The notes: a model not told the origin generated them from the sequence alone. DNA of 64,000 nucleotides from Spirochaetales bacterium (GCA_024233785.1 JACKPD010000014.1:1-64000); one strand, 5' to 3'. Counted from the stretch's first letter, positions 8,421-17,938 are shown. Made by a program: numbers and translations.

Positions 8421-9966
8421 TTAAAGACCCTTTCTTCCTTCCGCCGGTCATATATAGCCCCACCTCATAATCAGTTGTTTCATTTGTCTTCAGCTCCCTG
8501 ACAATCTGCCCTTCGTAAATTACAAGGATACGGTCCGAAAGGGCAAAAATTTCTTCAAGCTCAAGCGAGACAAGAAGGATCGCTGCCCCTTTCTGCTTCA
8601 TCTCCATTATCCGGGAATGGATATATTCAATTGCCCCTACATCGAGTCCCCTTGTAGGCTGATTAAGGAGAAGAAAAACCGGAGACCTTGAAAACTCCCT
8701 TGCGAGGATCACCTTCTGCTGGTTGCCGCCGGAAAGGGAAGCGGCGCTGACTGATACCGAGGGAGTTCTGATATCAAAATCGACCGCAAGTTTTTCCGCA
8801 TATTTTCTTATTTCCCTGTGGTTAATCCGCCCGGCACTCCTGACAAATGGTTTTCTGTCATGCCTGCCGATTATTATATTATCACTTATGCTCATTTCAA
8901 GAACAAGGCCGTCCCTCTGTCTGTCCGAAGGGACAAACGAGATACCCTCGTCTATCCTTTCCCTTGTGGAAAGGGTGCTGATCTCTTTTCCGTTTAATCT
9001 GATTGAACCTTTATCAATTTTAACTAGTCCCATGACAGCCTGGGAAAGTTCACTCTGTCCGTTTCCGTCAACTCCTGCTATACCGACAATTTCACCCGGC
9101 GATACATCAAGTTTTACGCTGTCAAGGAGCGCATTTCCCCCTTTTTTAAGGACAGAAAGGTCTTCAATAAAAAAGACAGCCTCTTTCTTTTTTCCGTTTC
9201 CCTTTTTATCAACACGGAGAACAACATCCCGGCCGACCATCATGTTTGCCAGCTCTTCCTTTGTAAGGTCTTTAATATCTCCTTCTCCTGAAAGTTTTCC
9301 CCGCCTTAATATATAAACCCTCTCCGAAATAGCCATAACCTCTTCGAGTTTGTGGGTAATAATTATTATTGAGACGCCCTTGTCCCGGAGCGCCCTTATG
9401 ACCCTGAAAAGTTCTTCGACCTCCTGGGGGGTAAGCACCGCGGTCGGTTCATCAAGGATCAGGATTTCAGCGTGCCTGTAAAGGGCCTTTAAAATCTCGA
9501 CCCGCTGCTGAAGACCGACGGAAAGGTTCTCAATTTTTTCATCAGGGTCCACATGGAGCCCGTAAAGTTCAGAGATTTCAAGCACCTGTTTTTTCGCAAG
9601 CTGATAATCTATTACACCGCCTTTAGAAGGTTCTGACCCGAGAATTATATTTTCCGTAACTGTGAGCGTCTCGACAAGCATGAAGTGCTGATGAACCATC
9701 CCGAGCCCTGCCCTGATGGCGTCGCGGGGGGAGGAGAAGGATATTTCCTTACCTTTCAGTATTATCTCTCCGGATGTCGGCCTGTAAAGTCCGTAAAGTA
9801 TGTTCATAAGTGTTGATTTTCCCGCGCCGTTCTCGCCCAGGATGGAAAGTATCTCTCCCTTATTAAGGAGGATACTTATCTCATCATTGGCAAGGACCCT
9901 GGGAAACTGTTTCGTTATGCATCGCGTTTCAAGAATAGGGCGGCCGGTTTCAAGTGCTTCTTCCAT
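8407..9966 (-). CDS. ABC transporter ATP-binding protein with two nucleotide-binding domains (sugar/nucleoside type)
   Basis: A 519-residue cytoplasmic ATPase with tandem nucleotide-binding domains, as in RbsA-like and nucleoside (YufO/NupO) systems. Domain 1 has a full Walker A (GENGAGKST), signature LSVGLQQR and Walker B LILDEPTAVLT. Domain 2 has the degenerate Walker A GVDGNGQSE, the signature LSGGNQQK and a Walker B whose usual Asp-Glu reads N-Q (LLLNQPTRGLD), so the second site may be catalytically weak. The start at 9966 is preceded by AAGAGG; a longer reading from 10020 has no such site. The next permease overlaps by 14 bp. The BMP lipoprotein at the end of the unit points to purine nucleosides as substrate. 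Confidence 0.9.
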   Translation of the reverse strand: MEEALETGRPILETRCITKQFPRVLANDEISILLNKGEILSILGENGAGKSTLMNILYGLYRPTSGEIILKGKEISFSSPRDAIRAGLGMVHQHFMLVETLTVTENIILGSEPSKGGVIDYQLAKKQVLEISELYGLHVDPDEKIENLSVGLQQRVEILKALYRHAEILILDEPTAVLTPQEVEELFRVIRALRDKGVSIIIITHKLEEVMAISERVYILRRGKLSGEGDIKDLTKEELANMMVGRDVVLRVDKKGNGKKKEAVFFIEDLSVLKKGGNALLDSVKLDVSPGEIVGIAGVDGNGQSELSQAVMGLVKIDKGSIRLNGKEISTLSTRERIDEGISFVPSDRQRDGLVLEMSISDNIIIGRHDRKPFVRSAGRINHREIRKYAEKLAVDFDIRTPSVSVSAASLSGGNQQKVILAREFSRSPVFLLLNQPTRGLDVGAIEYIHSRIMEMKQKGAAILLVSLELEEIFALSDRILVIYEGQIVRELKTNETTDYEVGLYMTGGRKKGSLNDGK

Positions 9967-10092
9967 TATGCCTCTTTTTTCATTTCCCTCATAAGGGGGA
10001 TATGGACAACACTCAATCATAGTACCTCTTTCGTTTACATGTCAACAAAAGTCAGTACCGGATAAAATAAGTTCATCTGAATAATGAATTAC

Positions 10093-11466
10093 TCAGTAGT
10101 AACTGCCCTTTTCAACCTCACCTATTGCCTCTTCTATCGTACTGATGCACCACTCCATCTCATCCTTTGTAATCAGAAGGGAAGGCCTTAAGGTTATTAT
10201 GTTGCTTTCAATAATCTTGAAAGCAAGCCCCTTTTCCATGCATTTGTACATTACCGCCTCAGCCTCATCAACTGCCCTCTCTTTTGTCACAGGGTTTTTA
10301 ACAAGGTCGATACCGATGTGGCAGCCGACACCTGCGACATTGCCTATCATCGGGTGCCTTTCTTTAAGGCTGTTAAATCTTTCAATCGTATACTCTCCGA
10401 TTTCAGCAGCATTCTCAACAAGAGCATGTTTTTCAAGATACTCAATCTCTGCAAGCCCTGCCGCGCTGCACAGCGGGTTTTTCTCATGGGTATAGTGTCC
10501 GATCGATCTGCCGGAGAATATATCATATTCACCTCTTGCAACAATACCGGCAAAAGGGACGAGCCCGCCCCCGAACGATTTCCCGAGGACAAGGATGTCA
10601 GGCGTCACAAAGTGCTCGCAGGCAAACATCTTCCCTGTCCGGCCGAACCCTTCAATTATCTCATCAAAGATAAGGAGCGCACCGTATTTATGCGCCATGT
10701 CCCGGACCCGTACCCAGTAATCACGGCTAGGCACAACAGGTGTCGCAGAAATGGGCTCTCCAAGCACGGCCGCAACGCCGGGTTCTCTTTTAAATATGAT
10801 TTCCATCTGCCTTAAGCATTCGCTGTCAACCTCTTCCTCTGTTTTAAATCCCCAGGGATTTCTGTAGTAGTTGGGGAATTCAACCTTGAACGCGCCGGGG
10901 ACCATCGGGCCGTAGCCTCCCTTGAAGTGCTCTTCCCCTCCCACGCTTGCCGCCTGATACCCTGCCCCGTGGAACGAGTCCCAGAACGAGATTGTCCTGA
11001 AATTACCTGTAACCTGCTTGGCAAGTGTTATAGACATCTCTATCGCTTCTGACCCCCCGGGACAGAAGAGGGATTTCTCAAGGCCGGGAGGGGTGATTTC
11101 CGCGAGCTTTTCAGCGAATTTTATTGCCGGAACATTTGAAAACCGCCTCGGGGTAAAGCAGAGTTTTTCATCAAGCTGTTTTTTCACAGCCTCAATTACC
11201 TCAGGGTTGCTGAAGCCCGCGTTGTGGACACCGTTGCCGTGCATGTCAATGTATTTTTTCCCTGTCATGTCATAGATATAAATACCGTCTGTTCTGCTTA
11301 ATATGTTAAGGACAGGGGTGGACAGTGCCTGGTGGAAAAAATACTTTTTATCCTCCTCAAACCATTTTTCAGCTTCACTGTCAAAATTCCTTTTCCAGTA
11401 TTTTATTCTGCTCTTTCCCTGGTTTATATCGCCCTGTTCCCTGCTTACTTTATTTTCACTTTCCAT
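10093..11466 (-). CDS. Class-III PLP-dependent aminotransferase
   Basis: A 457-residue cytoplasmic enzyme of the ornithine/GABA aminotransferase superfamily. Family marks are the MHGNGVHNAGFSNPEV segment, the CPGGSEAIEMS phosphate-binding loop, the SFWDSFHGAG aromatic stacking strand, the aspartate in LLIFDEII and the PLP lysine in VLGKSFGGG. It begins at the ATG at 11466, which has GGGAGGAT six bases upstream; a longer reading from 11505 lacks a site. The gene ends 126 bp before the ABC ATPase on the same strand and could be co-transcribed with it. The substrate cannot be read from the sequence: GABA/beta-alanine-type transaminase is one option, and lyases acting on aminophosphonates belong to the same fold and may be considered given a PhnW-like gene at 46280. 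Confidence 0.83.
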   Translation of the reverse strand: MESENKVSREQGDINQGKSRIKYWKRNFDSEAEKWFEEDKKYFFHQALSTPVLNILSRTDGIYIYDMTGKKYIDMHGNGVHNAGFSNPEVIEAVKKQLDEKLCFTPRRFSNVPAIKFAEKLAEITPPGLEKSLFCPGGSEAIEMSITLAKQVTGNFRTISFWDSFHGAGYQAASVGGEEHFKGGYGPMVPGAFKVEFPNYYRNPWGFKTEEEVDSECLRQMEIIFKREPGVAAVLGEPISATPVVPSRDYWVRVRDMAHKYGALLIFDEIIEGFGRTGKMFACEHFVTPDILVLGKSFGGGLVPFAGIVARGEYDIFSGRSIGHYTHEKNPLCSAAGLAEIEYLEKHALVENAAEIGEYTIERFNSLKERHPMIGNVAGVGCHIGIDLVKNPVTKERAVDEAEAVMYKCMEKGLAFKIIESNIITLRPSLLITKDEMEWCISTIEEAIGEVEKGSYY

Positions 11467-11622
11467 TTTTATCCTCCCGCTGCGGAATTCAGATATACCA
11501 TACAAATATTTTTAAAACCACTTATGACTCATGGAATATTTGATAAATTATTGTTATTTTAGTTCCTGATGGTAATAGCTTCCAGCAGTTCTTCCGGAAG
11601 TGAAACTGTCAGGGAGTGACTC

Positions 11623-12246
11623 TTGATTATAAAAAAATATACACTGGGCCCGGTTCAGGCCAACTGCTATCTCCTTGTCTGCAGCAATACAAAAAAAGCC
11701 GCTTTAATAGACCCGGGAGACAGAAGCACAGAAATAGCTGAGCTTATATCAAAAGAAAAATATGAACTTTCTGTTATTATCAACACGCACGGCCACTTCG
11801 ATCACATCGGCGGGAATAAATTTTTCTCCGGAGGAAAAGTACCGGTCGCTGCCCACAGGCTTGAATATGACCGGATAAAGAGGGGCGGCGACGCTGCAAT
11901 GTTCGGGCTTGACTGTGATATTTCGCCTGATCCCTCTATTGACGCATCACAGACAGATACTATTTCCTTCGGCAGCGTAAATCTGAAGGTGCTGCACACT
12001 CCCGGGCATACACAGGGGCATATTTCCCTTTACCATAACGAATCAGCATCCCTTTTTTGCGGGGATGTACTTTTTTTCAGAAGCATAGGAAGGACAGACC
12101 TGCCCGGAGGCAGCCAGAAACAGCTGCTTGAATCGATCCGCAGTAAACTTTATACCCTTCCAGGCGCTACTGTAGTATATTCAGGACACGGACCGGAAAC
12201 TTCTATAGAGGATGAGATAAAACACAATCCATGGACAGCGCAATAG
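11623..12246 (+). CDS. Metallo-beta-lactamase-fold hydrolase (glyoxalase II-like)
   Basis: A 207-residue single-domain cytoplasmic hydrolase. The metal motif HGHFDHIGG (HxHxDH) begins near residue 55, followed by the third-site HTPGHTQGH, the bridging Asp in FCGDVLF, and the final His in YSGHGPETS. This arrangement and size match the YcbL/glyoxalase II-like subgroup that hydrolyses thioesters, though the true substrate is unknown. The start is the TTG at 11623 because AGGGAG lies six bases upstream and no ATG is available before the conserved first strand. It is divergent from the class-III aminotransferase (156 bp between starts) and appears to be a single-gene unit. Confidence 0.88.
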   Translation: MIIKKYTLGPVQANCYLLVCSNTKKAALIDPGDRSTEIAELISKEKYELSVIINTHGHFDHIGGNKFFSGGKVPVAAHRLEYDRIKRGGDAAMFGLDCDISPDPSIDASQTDTISFGSVNLKVLHTPGHTQGHISLYHNESASLFCGDVLFFRSIGRTDLPGGSQKQLLESIRSKLYTLPGATVVYSGHGPETSIEDEIKHNPWTAQ

Positions 12247-12436
12247 AGGGCTGCTTTACTGCGGAATAATGTTTTATGGAGTTACGGCCCCGGGACTGAC
12301 GGGCAATGACTTACGGCTGTGGGCTGAGGAAGGAACGGCCGCCCCCGCCGTAATCTTTTAAAATAATAATTTTAATACTATAATTAACTAAAGGCGGCCT
12401 GCCCGGCAGAAACCGCCCTGCACCAAGGAGTACATA

Positions 12437-13228
12437 ATGATTTTAAAATATCTGATGATTGGGGGATTTGTCGCCGCAATCATATTTCTCGCAAGGATTT
12501 ACCCCAATCTCAAAAAAGCTAAATGGGAGAGGAAAATAATATCGGCAGGGTATCTAAGGGCAAGAAAACACTACGACCTTGCCGACGACGTTATTTTAAA
12601 GGGGATCAGTGAAGAACCGTCGGTCTGGCAGCTCTATATAGATTTATTCAGGAATTATTCTACCCCCCGGGACATGAAAAAACTGTTTGATGCTGTTTCT
12701 TCGGGATTCAGCCTCACAGACCACCCCGGCATTGGAGCGGCAAAGGCATGGTGTCTCATTGAAGAAGGGGATTTTGATAAAGCGCTTGACATCCTTAACC
12801 GGGAAGATGTGCAGGACTACATGATTGAATATAACCTGCCGTACCTTTCAAGGCTTTATTTCAAGCAGGAAAAATACGCTGACTGCGAAAAAGCATTTTT
12901 ATCCTTCTATAAAAAAATATACGGCGATGAAGAGGGGTCTGACGAGAAAAAACTCTTTGGGGACCTTTCGGCAGAAGAGATAATAATCCTGCTCATGGCG
13001 AGGAGAAAGCTTGGAAAACCCTGGAAACCTGCCGCTAAAATCATCCCCGTAAAATCGCTCCATGAGGAAGATGACTGGACTGCTTATTACGGAAATCTCC
13101 TTGAGGAAGAAAAAAAGCTTAAGGTTGATACCGGAATATACGGCCCGGCTGAGAATGTTTACAATTTACGAAAAAAGGAACTTGAGGAAAAAATTGAGAC
13201 TGTAAAAGAGCTGCTGGGAATAAGATAA
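12437..13228 (+). CDS. Membrane-anchored TPR-like protein of unknown function
   Basis: A 263-residue protein not recognised as a named family. Residues about 3-22 form one N-terminal membrane segment, followed at once by basic residues, so the remainder probably faces the cytoplasm. The rest is helical and looks like degenerate TPR repeats: alternating short helices with motifs such as KAWCLIEEGDFDKAL and YFKQEKYADCEKAF about 34-38 residues apart. The C-terminal 40 residues are highly charged and probably coiled coil. An AAGGAG seven bases before the ATG supports the start. It lies 81 bp upstream of the DUF2062/TIGR03545-like pair and may be co-transcribed with it. Confidence 0.7.
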   Translation: MILKYLMIGGFVAAIIFLARIYPNLKKAKWERKIISAGYLRARKHYDLADDVILKGISEEPSVWQLYIDLFRNYSTPRDMKKLFDAVSSGFSLTDHPGIGAAKAWCLIEEGDFDKALDILNREDVQDYMIEYNLPYLSRLYFKQEKYADCEKAFLSFYKKIYGDEEGSDEKKLFGDLSAEEIIILLMARRKLGKPWKPAAKIIPVKSLHEEDDWTAYYGNLLEEEKKLKVDTGIYGPAENVYNLRKKELEEKIETVKELLGIR

Positions 13229-13309
13229 TTTCCCGAAGAAAATATCCTGTGGATCTTATCCTGTGGATCGTATCCTTTGGACAGGGTTCCGTGAAGGAGG
13301 AGGGTTTTT

Positions 13310-13849
13310 ATGTTTTTAAAATGGATTATTAACAGTTTTGCGGCATTGAATGCCAACAACAGGCCTGGAGAAATTGCAGCAGCTATGGCGCTCGGTATAA
13401 CGCTTGCAATGATTCCGGCAGGAAATCTTACATGGTTTGTCCTGCTCGGCCTTACATTCTTCCTGAAAATAAATTTCGGGGTAGAAATGATTCTGATTGC
13501 CCTAATAAAGCCGCTGGCATCATTTGCCGATCCTCTCTTCGATGCTGTCGGGTACAAAATACTTACTGCCGGAAGCCTTGAGGGTCTTTTTACAAAGCTG
13601 TACAACACACCTCTTATTCCCTATACGGATTTCAACAATACGGCTGTTGCCGGAAGCATTATTGTAATGGCAGTTCTTTTTGTCCCTCTCTGGATAGGGT
13701 GCAGGAAGCTGATTGCGCTTTACAGGACAAAACTGAGAGACAGGTTTTTATCAAGCAATATTGTCAGAAAAATAGCGGCGCTGCCAATTGTATCCAAAAC
13801 TGTAATGCTGGTAACAAAAGCAAACAAACTGCGGAACTTCAGGGGGTAA
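13310..13849 (+). CDS. TIGR03546/DUF2062-like membrane protein
   Basis: A 179-residue inner-membrane protein with two to three hydrophobic segments (roughly residues 20-45, 45-70 and 112-132). The N-terminal half has the DUF2062-like sequence RPGEIAAAMALGITLAMIP. Family members recorded as TIGR03546 occur next to TIGR03545 proteins, and that pairing is seen here, since the next gene starts four bases after this stop. Function is unknown. The ATG at 13310 has AAGGAGGA upstream. The basic C terminus may reach into the cytoplasm. Confidence 0.78.
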   Translation: MFLKWIINSFAALNANNRPGEIAAAMALGITLAMIPAGNLTWFVLLGLTFFLKINFGVEMILIALIKPLASFADPLFDAVGYKILTAGSLEGLFTKLYNTPLIPYTDFNNTAVAGSIIVMAVLFVPLWIGCRKLIALYRTKLRDRFLSSNIVRKIAALPIVSKTVMLVTKANKLRNFRG

Positions 13850-13853
13850 TGAT

Positions 13854-15836
13854 ATGGCAGCCGGACTTAAAAAATTTTATAAGAAAAGTTATACAGTAAA
13901 GAAATTTGAAAAAAAGATTCTCGGGAAACTCTTTCTTAAGGACGAAAGGGAACTCATCCTTTCTGTCTACGGGAAAAAAGAGGACTCGTATGTTCTTACA
14001 GAACCTGACAACCCGGATACCATAAAAAAGCTCAACAAACTGATTTCAGTTATTAAAAAGAATTCCGGCGCTCTCGGGATCGGTAAAATAGGGTCTCTTG
14101 CCGCGCTGGTAATCTCATTTACTGTTTTTACAGTATTTTTCCAGAATCCTCTTGCGGAAAAAGGGATGGAAAAGGGGCTCGAAAAAATTTTCAAGGCAGA
14201 GTCTGAGGTCACGGGCCTCCGATTAAGCCTGTTCTCCGGATTGATCAGGTATAAATCAATGCAGGTTGCGGACAGGGAGGACCCTGAAAGAAATCTTTTC
14301 CAGACAGGCGAGGCGGTAATTGACCTTGATATGTCTGAAATACTCAAAGGCAAATTCGCCGCGGAAGAAATAAAACTTGAGGATTTTGCCATGGGAGAGA
14401 AAAGGGCCGTAAGGGCAAAAGCACTCGCAGGAACTGTAAAAAAGGAAAAAGCTGATTCCGGGCCTGCCTCATCAGATATATTAAAGGATACTGTTGCAGC
14501 TGCCGGCAGGCTGCCGGACAACCTGATTCCGGACAGGGAGACAGTAAAAAAAGTAATCAGTGAAAATACAGATAAGCTTTCAGCTCCGAAAGCGGCGGAA
14601 AAAATTGCAGCTGACCTTAAAGGCGGCGCTGAAAATATAAGGTCAGGGATTAATAAAACTGAAAGCGATATCAAACAGCTGGAAAAGGATGTAAATGAAA
14701 TTTCATCTGCCAGGCTATCCTCAAAGCTTGATTTAGCCGGTGCCAAAAAAATTGCAGACAGGATTAAATCAGCATCCTCAAGAGTTTCATCACTATCAGC
14801 CAATATTGCCTCTTCCCGCAAAGAAATCGACAATCTCAAAAAAACAGCGGCAGACGGGAAAAAGAACCTGGAAAAAGCTGTTTCAGGCGATATTGAATAT
14901 ATCATCTCCCTGTTCCCGGGAAAAGGGTCTTTCTCTGTCTCCTCATTTGCCCGTCCGCTTGTACAGGAAAAGCTTGACCCGTTCATGAAAAAATACGGTA
15001 ATGCATATGAAATATTTTTAAAAATAAAAGAGTCGGGAGATAAAAAGAAAGCTGAATCCGCACCTCCTGCATCTGAAGTAAAGAGGGGCCGTGATATTAG
15101 ATATACGGTTTACGGGTCCCCCTCACTGCATATCAGGAAAGTTTCAGGTTCGTTTTTTACTGACGGCAACAGGCATTCTCTTGAGATAAGGGATATTACA
15201 AACAATCAGGAGCTTGCTGGAAAACCCCTTGTTTTTATGGTCAGGTCAGGTATTGATAATATCGAGACTGAAGCTGAAGGTTTTTTTGACACAAGAAAAT
15301 CCGCCGCTGATTTTTCAGGTATTAAAATTGCTGTTAAAGGAGGTAAATTATCAAACCTCTCCTTTCTCTCTCCCGCAGGTATAGATAAACTGAGCGCGGA
15401 TATGGATATCGCAGCAGCTGCCGCTATTTCCGCGGATAAGAATTTTAAAGGGACAGCAGGTATTTCACTTGAAAAGTTCAGGATGAATACAACCTCGCAG
15501 ACAGGTAAAATAATTTCAGGAATTATTGAAAAGGAAAACAGGATAGATTTCCAGGCGGTATTTTCTTCAGGCGGAGGAGATGTTTCTCTTAAGATAAAAA
15601 GCTCGCTTGATAATCTGATTGCAAAGGCTGTATCGCCTGAAAAAATCGCGGCAGATGTAAAATCCTATGCGGTGGAAGAACTTGCGGCGGTATTAAAGGA
15701 GAAATCAGGTTTACAGGAAGATGCGGAAAGGCAGATAGAAGAACTTACCGGAAAGATCGGATCACTTGAGAAGGCGATTAATGAGCAGAAAAAAGAGCTT
15801 GAACAGAAACTTAAATCACTTCCTATAAAGCTGTGA
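13854..15836 (+). CDS. TIGR03545-like large membrane-anchored protein
   Basis: A 660-residue protein of the type that accompanies TIGR03546. A basic N-terminal region (1-80) with the sequence FLKDERELILSVYGKK is followed by a single membrane segment near residues 82-100. After it comes a large, probably periplasmic part with an AsmA-like beta-strand character (about 105-180 and 415-600). Two coiled-coil regions are visible: 255-345, rich in Lys, Asp and Ser, and the last 40 residues. Adjacent stop and start codons with the preceding gene indicate one operon. AsmA/TamB-like proteins act in lipid or envelope transport, and that is only a suggestion here. No catalytic motif is seen. Confidence 0.75.
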   Translation: MAAGLKKFYKKSYTVKKFEKKILGKLFLKDERELILSVYGKKEDSYVLTEPDNPDTIKKLNKLISVIKKNSGALGIGKIGSLAALVISFTVFTVFFQNPLAEKGMEKGLEKIFKAESEVTGLRLSLFSGLIRYKSMQVADREDPERNLFQTGEAVIDLDMSEILKGKFAAEEIKLEDFAMGEKRAVRAKALAGTVKKEKADSGPASSDILKDTVAAAGRLPDNLIPDRETVKKVISENTDKLSAPKAAEKIAADLKGGAENIRSGINKTESDIKQLEKDVNEISSARLSSKLDLAGAKKIADRIKSASSRVSSLSANIASSRKEIDNLKKTAADGKKNLEKAVSGDIEYIISLFPGKGSFSVSSFARPLVQEKLDPFMKKYGNAYEIFLKIKESGDKKKAESAPPASEVKRGRDIRYTVYGSPSLHIRKVSGSFFTDGNRHSLEIRDITNNQELAGKPLVFMVRSGIDNIETEAEGFFDTRKSAADFSGIKIAVKGGKLSNLSFLSPAGIDKLSADMDIAAAAAISADKNFKGTAGISLEKFRMNTTSQTGKIISGIIEKENRIDFQAVFSSGGGDVSLKIKSSLDNLIAKAVSPEKIAADVKSYAVEELAAVLKEKSGLQEDAERQIEELTGKIGSLEKAINEQKKELEQKLKSLPIKL

Positions 15837-15860
15837 CAGTATAATTAAAGGCGCAGAATA

Positions 15861-15896
15861 AAACCGTATCATCACAGATGGTACGGTTTTTTATAT
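15861..15896 (+). terminator. Rho-independent terminator after the TIGR03545-like gene
   Basis: A 13-pair stem (15861-15873 with 15877-15889, one G-T pair) closes on an ACA loop and is followed by a T-rich tail. It lies between two convergent genes and reaches to the stop codon of the histidine kinase gene, so it may serve both directions, more weakly on the minus strand. Confidence 0.8.
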
Positions 15897-17240
15897 ATCT
15901 TTGAGTGATATTCTGAAAACAGTTCCTGTTTTCCCCTCCCCTGATGCGGCGGCGACGCTGACATCCCATCCATGACTCTGAAATATTGATTTGGATGTTG
16001 AGAGGCCAAGCCCCATCCCGGGTTCCCTTCTTGAGCCGCTGCCCCGGTAAAAGGGCTCAAAAATATATTTTATATCTTTTTCATCAATACCTTTACCGTT
16101 ATCCGCTATTTCTATCACGGGCTTGTCCTTTTCCATTGAACAGCGAAGGCTTATTACCGCGCCGTCAAATGTATAGCGTAGAGCATTGGTAAAATGGTTT
16201 TCAAGCGCCCTTTCAAAAAGTACAGGATCGCACGATATTTCATATTCTTCGGGGATTGTATTTTCATATATAAATTTCCTTCCCAGTATCTCGCAGTCTT
16301 CCCTGTAAATTATACTAAGGGAATCAAGAAATGCTTTAAGGGGAATGGTTTTTCTTTTCAGCTGCCACTCTCCTGTTTCCATTCCCGCAAAATCGATAAG
16401 GTCGGATATCCTTTTTTCAAGCGCGCCGGCTTTTTCGGAAATTATCCCGAGATATTTTTTCTGGGTTTCAGTATCGGAAGCCAGACCGTCGCTTATTGCC
16501 TCAAGATATCCCTTTATACTTGTAAGGGGCGTCTTAAGATCATGGGATACTGCCATCAGGAATCTGGATTTTCTTGCATGGTCATCCTTAAGTGTCTCTC
16601 TCATCTTCTCAAAAGAGGCCGACAGCGCTGAGAATTCATCGCTGCCTTTTACCTCAAGCTTAAAATCAAGGTTACCGTCAGCAATTTTTTTCACCGCGGA
16701 CTCAAGTCTGTTTACAGATTTTAATATTGAACCGATAAATAAAGATCCCAGGATTGTACCGGCTGCAATAATAAAGAAAGTGAACTGAAGTGTTTTTATC
16801 AGGATAAAAAACTTCTCCTTTTCAAGCTCGGGGGGAATCCGGCTGTATATAAGAAAAAAATGCCATTTTTTCCCGTCAATAATAAAACTTTCATTTATTG
16901 ATTTACTGTCTCTCCCTTTAATGCTCTCATAGAATTTCGGGAAAATTATACTGAAATAAGATCCCGGGGGGATCAGGGAGATATTCGAATAAGTTACAAA
17001 TCCTCTCTCGTTTATAAGACAAAGCTCTATCCCCTCAGGGATTTTAAGGTCTTCCGTCCTCATCCTGTAAACCGAGGGATAGAATTCCATTTCAATCCAC
17101 TTGGAAATTATGAATCTCTGTTCAATCGCGGAATTGTCCAGATTTATATGATGGTTGATAAGATATACCGAGAATGAAAAAACCAGCGGGATAATCGCAA
17201 AACCTGTAATCACTGCGAAAGTTTTTGTCCGTAATGTCAA
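15891..17240 (-). CDS. Membrane sensor histidine kinase
   Basis: A 449-residue inner-membrane sensor kinase. Two membrane segments (about 8-28 and 152-173) flank a periplasmic sensor of about 120 residues with no recognised ligand motif. A HAMP domain (about 173-225), the phosphoacceptor helix with H233 in AVSHDLKTPLTS, and the ATPase domain with NGKGIDEKD, FEPFYRG and GMGLGLS follow. The predicted start is the TTG at 17240, which overlaps the response regulator stop by four bases and has AAAGGA nine bases before it. It is the last gene of the RND efflux unit, so it probably senses an envelope stress or an exported substrate; that is inference from position. Confidence 0.9.
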   Translation of the reverse strand: MTLRTKTFAVITGFAIIPLVFSFSVYLINHHINLDNSAIEQRFIISKWIEMEFYPSVYRMRTEDLKIPEGIELCLINERGFVTYSNISLIPPGSYFSIIFPKFYESIKGRDSKSINESFIIDGKKWHFFLIYSRIPPELEKEKFFILIKTLQFTFFIIAAGTILGSLFIGSILKSVNRLESAVKKIADGNLDFKLEVKGSDEFSALSASFEKMRETLKDDHARKSRFLMAVSHDLKTPLTSIKGYLEAISDGLASDTETQKKYLGIISEKAGALEKRISDLIDFAGMETGEWQLKRKTIPLKAFLDSLSIIYREDCEILGRKFIYENTIPEEYEISCDPVLFERALENHFTNALRYTFDGAVISLRCSMEKDKPVIEIADNGKGIDEKDIKYIFEPFYRGSGSRREPGMGLGLSTSKSIFQSHGWDVSVAAASGEGKTGTVFRISLKDI

Positions 17241-17938
17241 GAGATTAATTCCTTTCTGATTTTATATCCCAGGCTGTGTACCGTCTCTATCAGCTGAGGT
17301 CTTGAAGGGTCTTTTTCAAGTTTTTTTCTAAGCCGCTGAATATGGACCGCAACAGTAGTAAGGTCTCCGAAATTATTACCCCATACCGCGCTGTATATTT
17401 CCTCCGGTGTCCTGGGTTCTCCGGGATTTTCAAGAAGATAAACAAGCACTTCGAACTCCCGGGGAGAAATGGGGATTCTGGTATCTCCTTTTTTCAAGAG
17501 GTAGGCATCTTTTTCGACAATGTATTCCGAGAGCCTTATAATGTTCCTGCCTGATTTTTCTCCCTCATCAGAGAGCATATAACGCCTTAAATTGGCCCGT
17601 ACACGGGCAGCCAGGACCTTGGGGGAAAAGGGTTTTGTAACATAGTCATCAGCCCCAATCCCGAGTCCGAGAATCATATCCGCGTCATCCTCCCTGGCGG
17701 AAACAATAACAACCGGAATGGAATATTCTTTCCTCAGCGCCTGGAGGAATTCAAACCCGTCCATTCCGGGAAGATTGATATCAAGCACGATAATATCAAT
17801 TTTACCGTTTTCAACCAGCTCAAGGCCCTTCTCTGCCGTGTCGGAATGAAGTACGCAGAATCCCTCATTCTCAAGATAAAGTTTTATTAATTCCGCGATA
17901 TCATGCTCATCTTCAATAATCAGGACTGAAGCTTTCAT
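17237..17938 (-). CDS. OmpR/PhoB family response regulator
   Basis: A 233-residue cytoplasmic transcription factor. The receiver domain (1-115) has the acidic pair ED near residue 9, the phosphorylation site D53 in VLDINLPGMDG, the conserved SAREDD and the K of VTKPF. A winged-helix DNA-binding domain (about 135-230) ends with the recognition region TVAVHIQRLRKKLE and the family signature ETVHSLGYKI. It overlaps the kinase by four bases and lies 24 bases behind the PII-like gene. It very likely controls this efflux operon, perhaps autogenously, but no operator was identified. Confidence 0.92.
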   Translation of the reverse strand: MKASVLIIEDEHDIAELIKLYLENEGFCVLHSDTAEKGLELVENGKIDIIVLDINLPGMDGFEFLQALRKEYSIPVVIVSAREDDADMILGLGIGADDYVTKPFSPKVLAARVRANLRRYMLSDEGEKSGRNIIRLSEYIVEKDAYLLKKGDTRIPISPREFEVLVYLLENPGEPRTPEEIYSAVWGNNFGDLTTVAVHIQRLRKKLEKDPSRPQLIETVHSLGYKIRKELIS

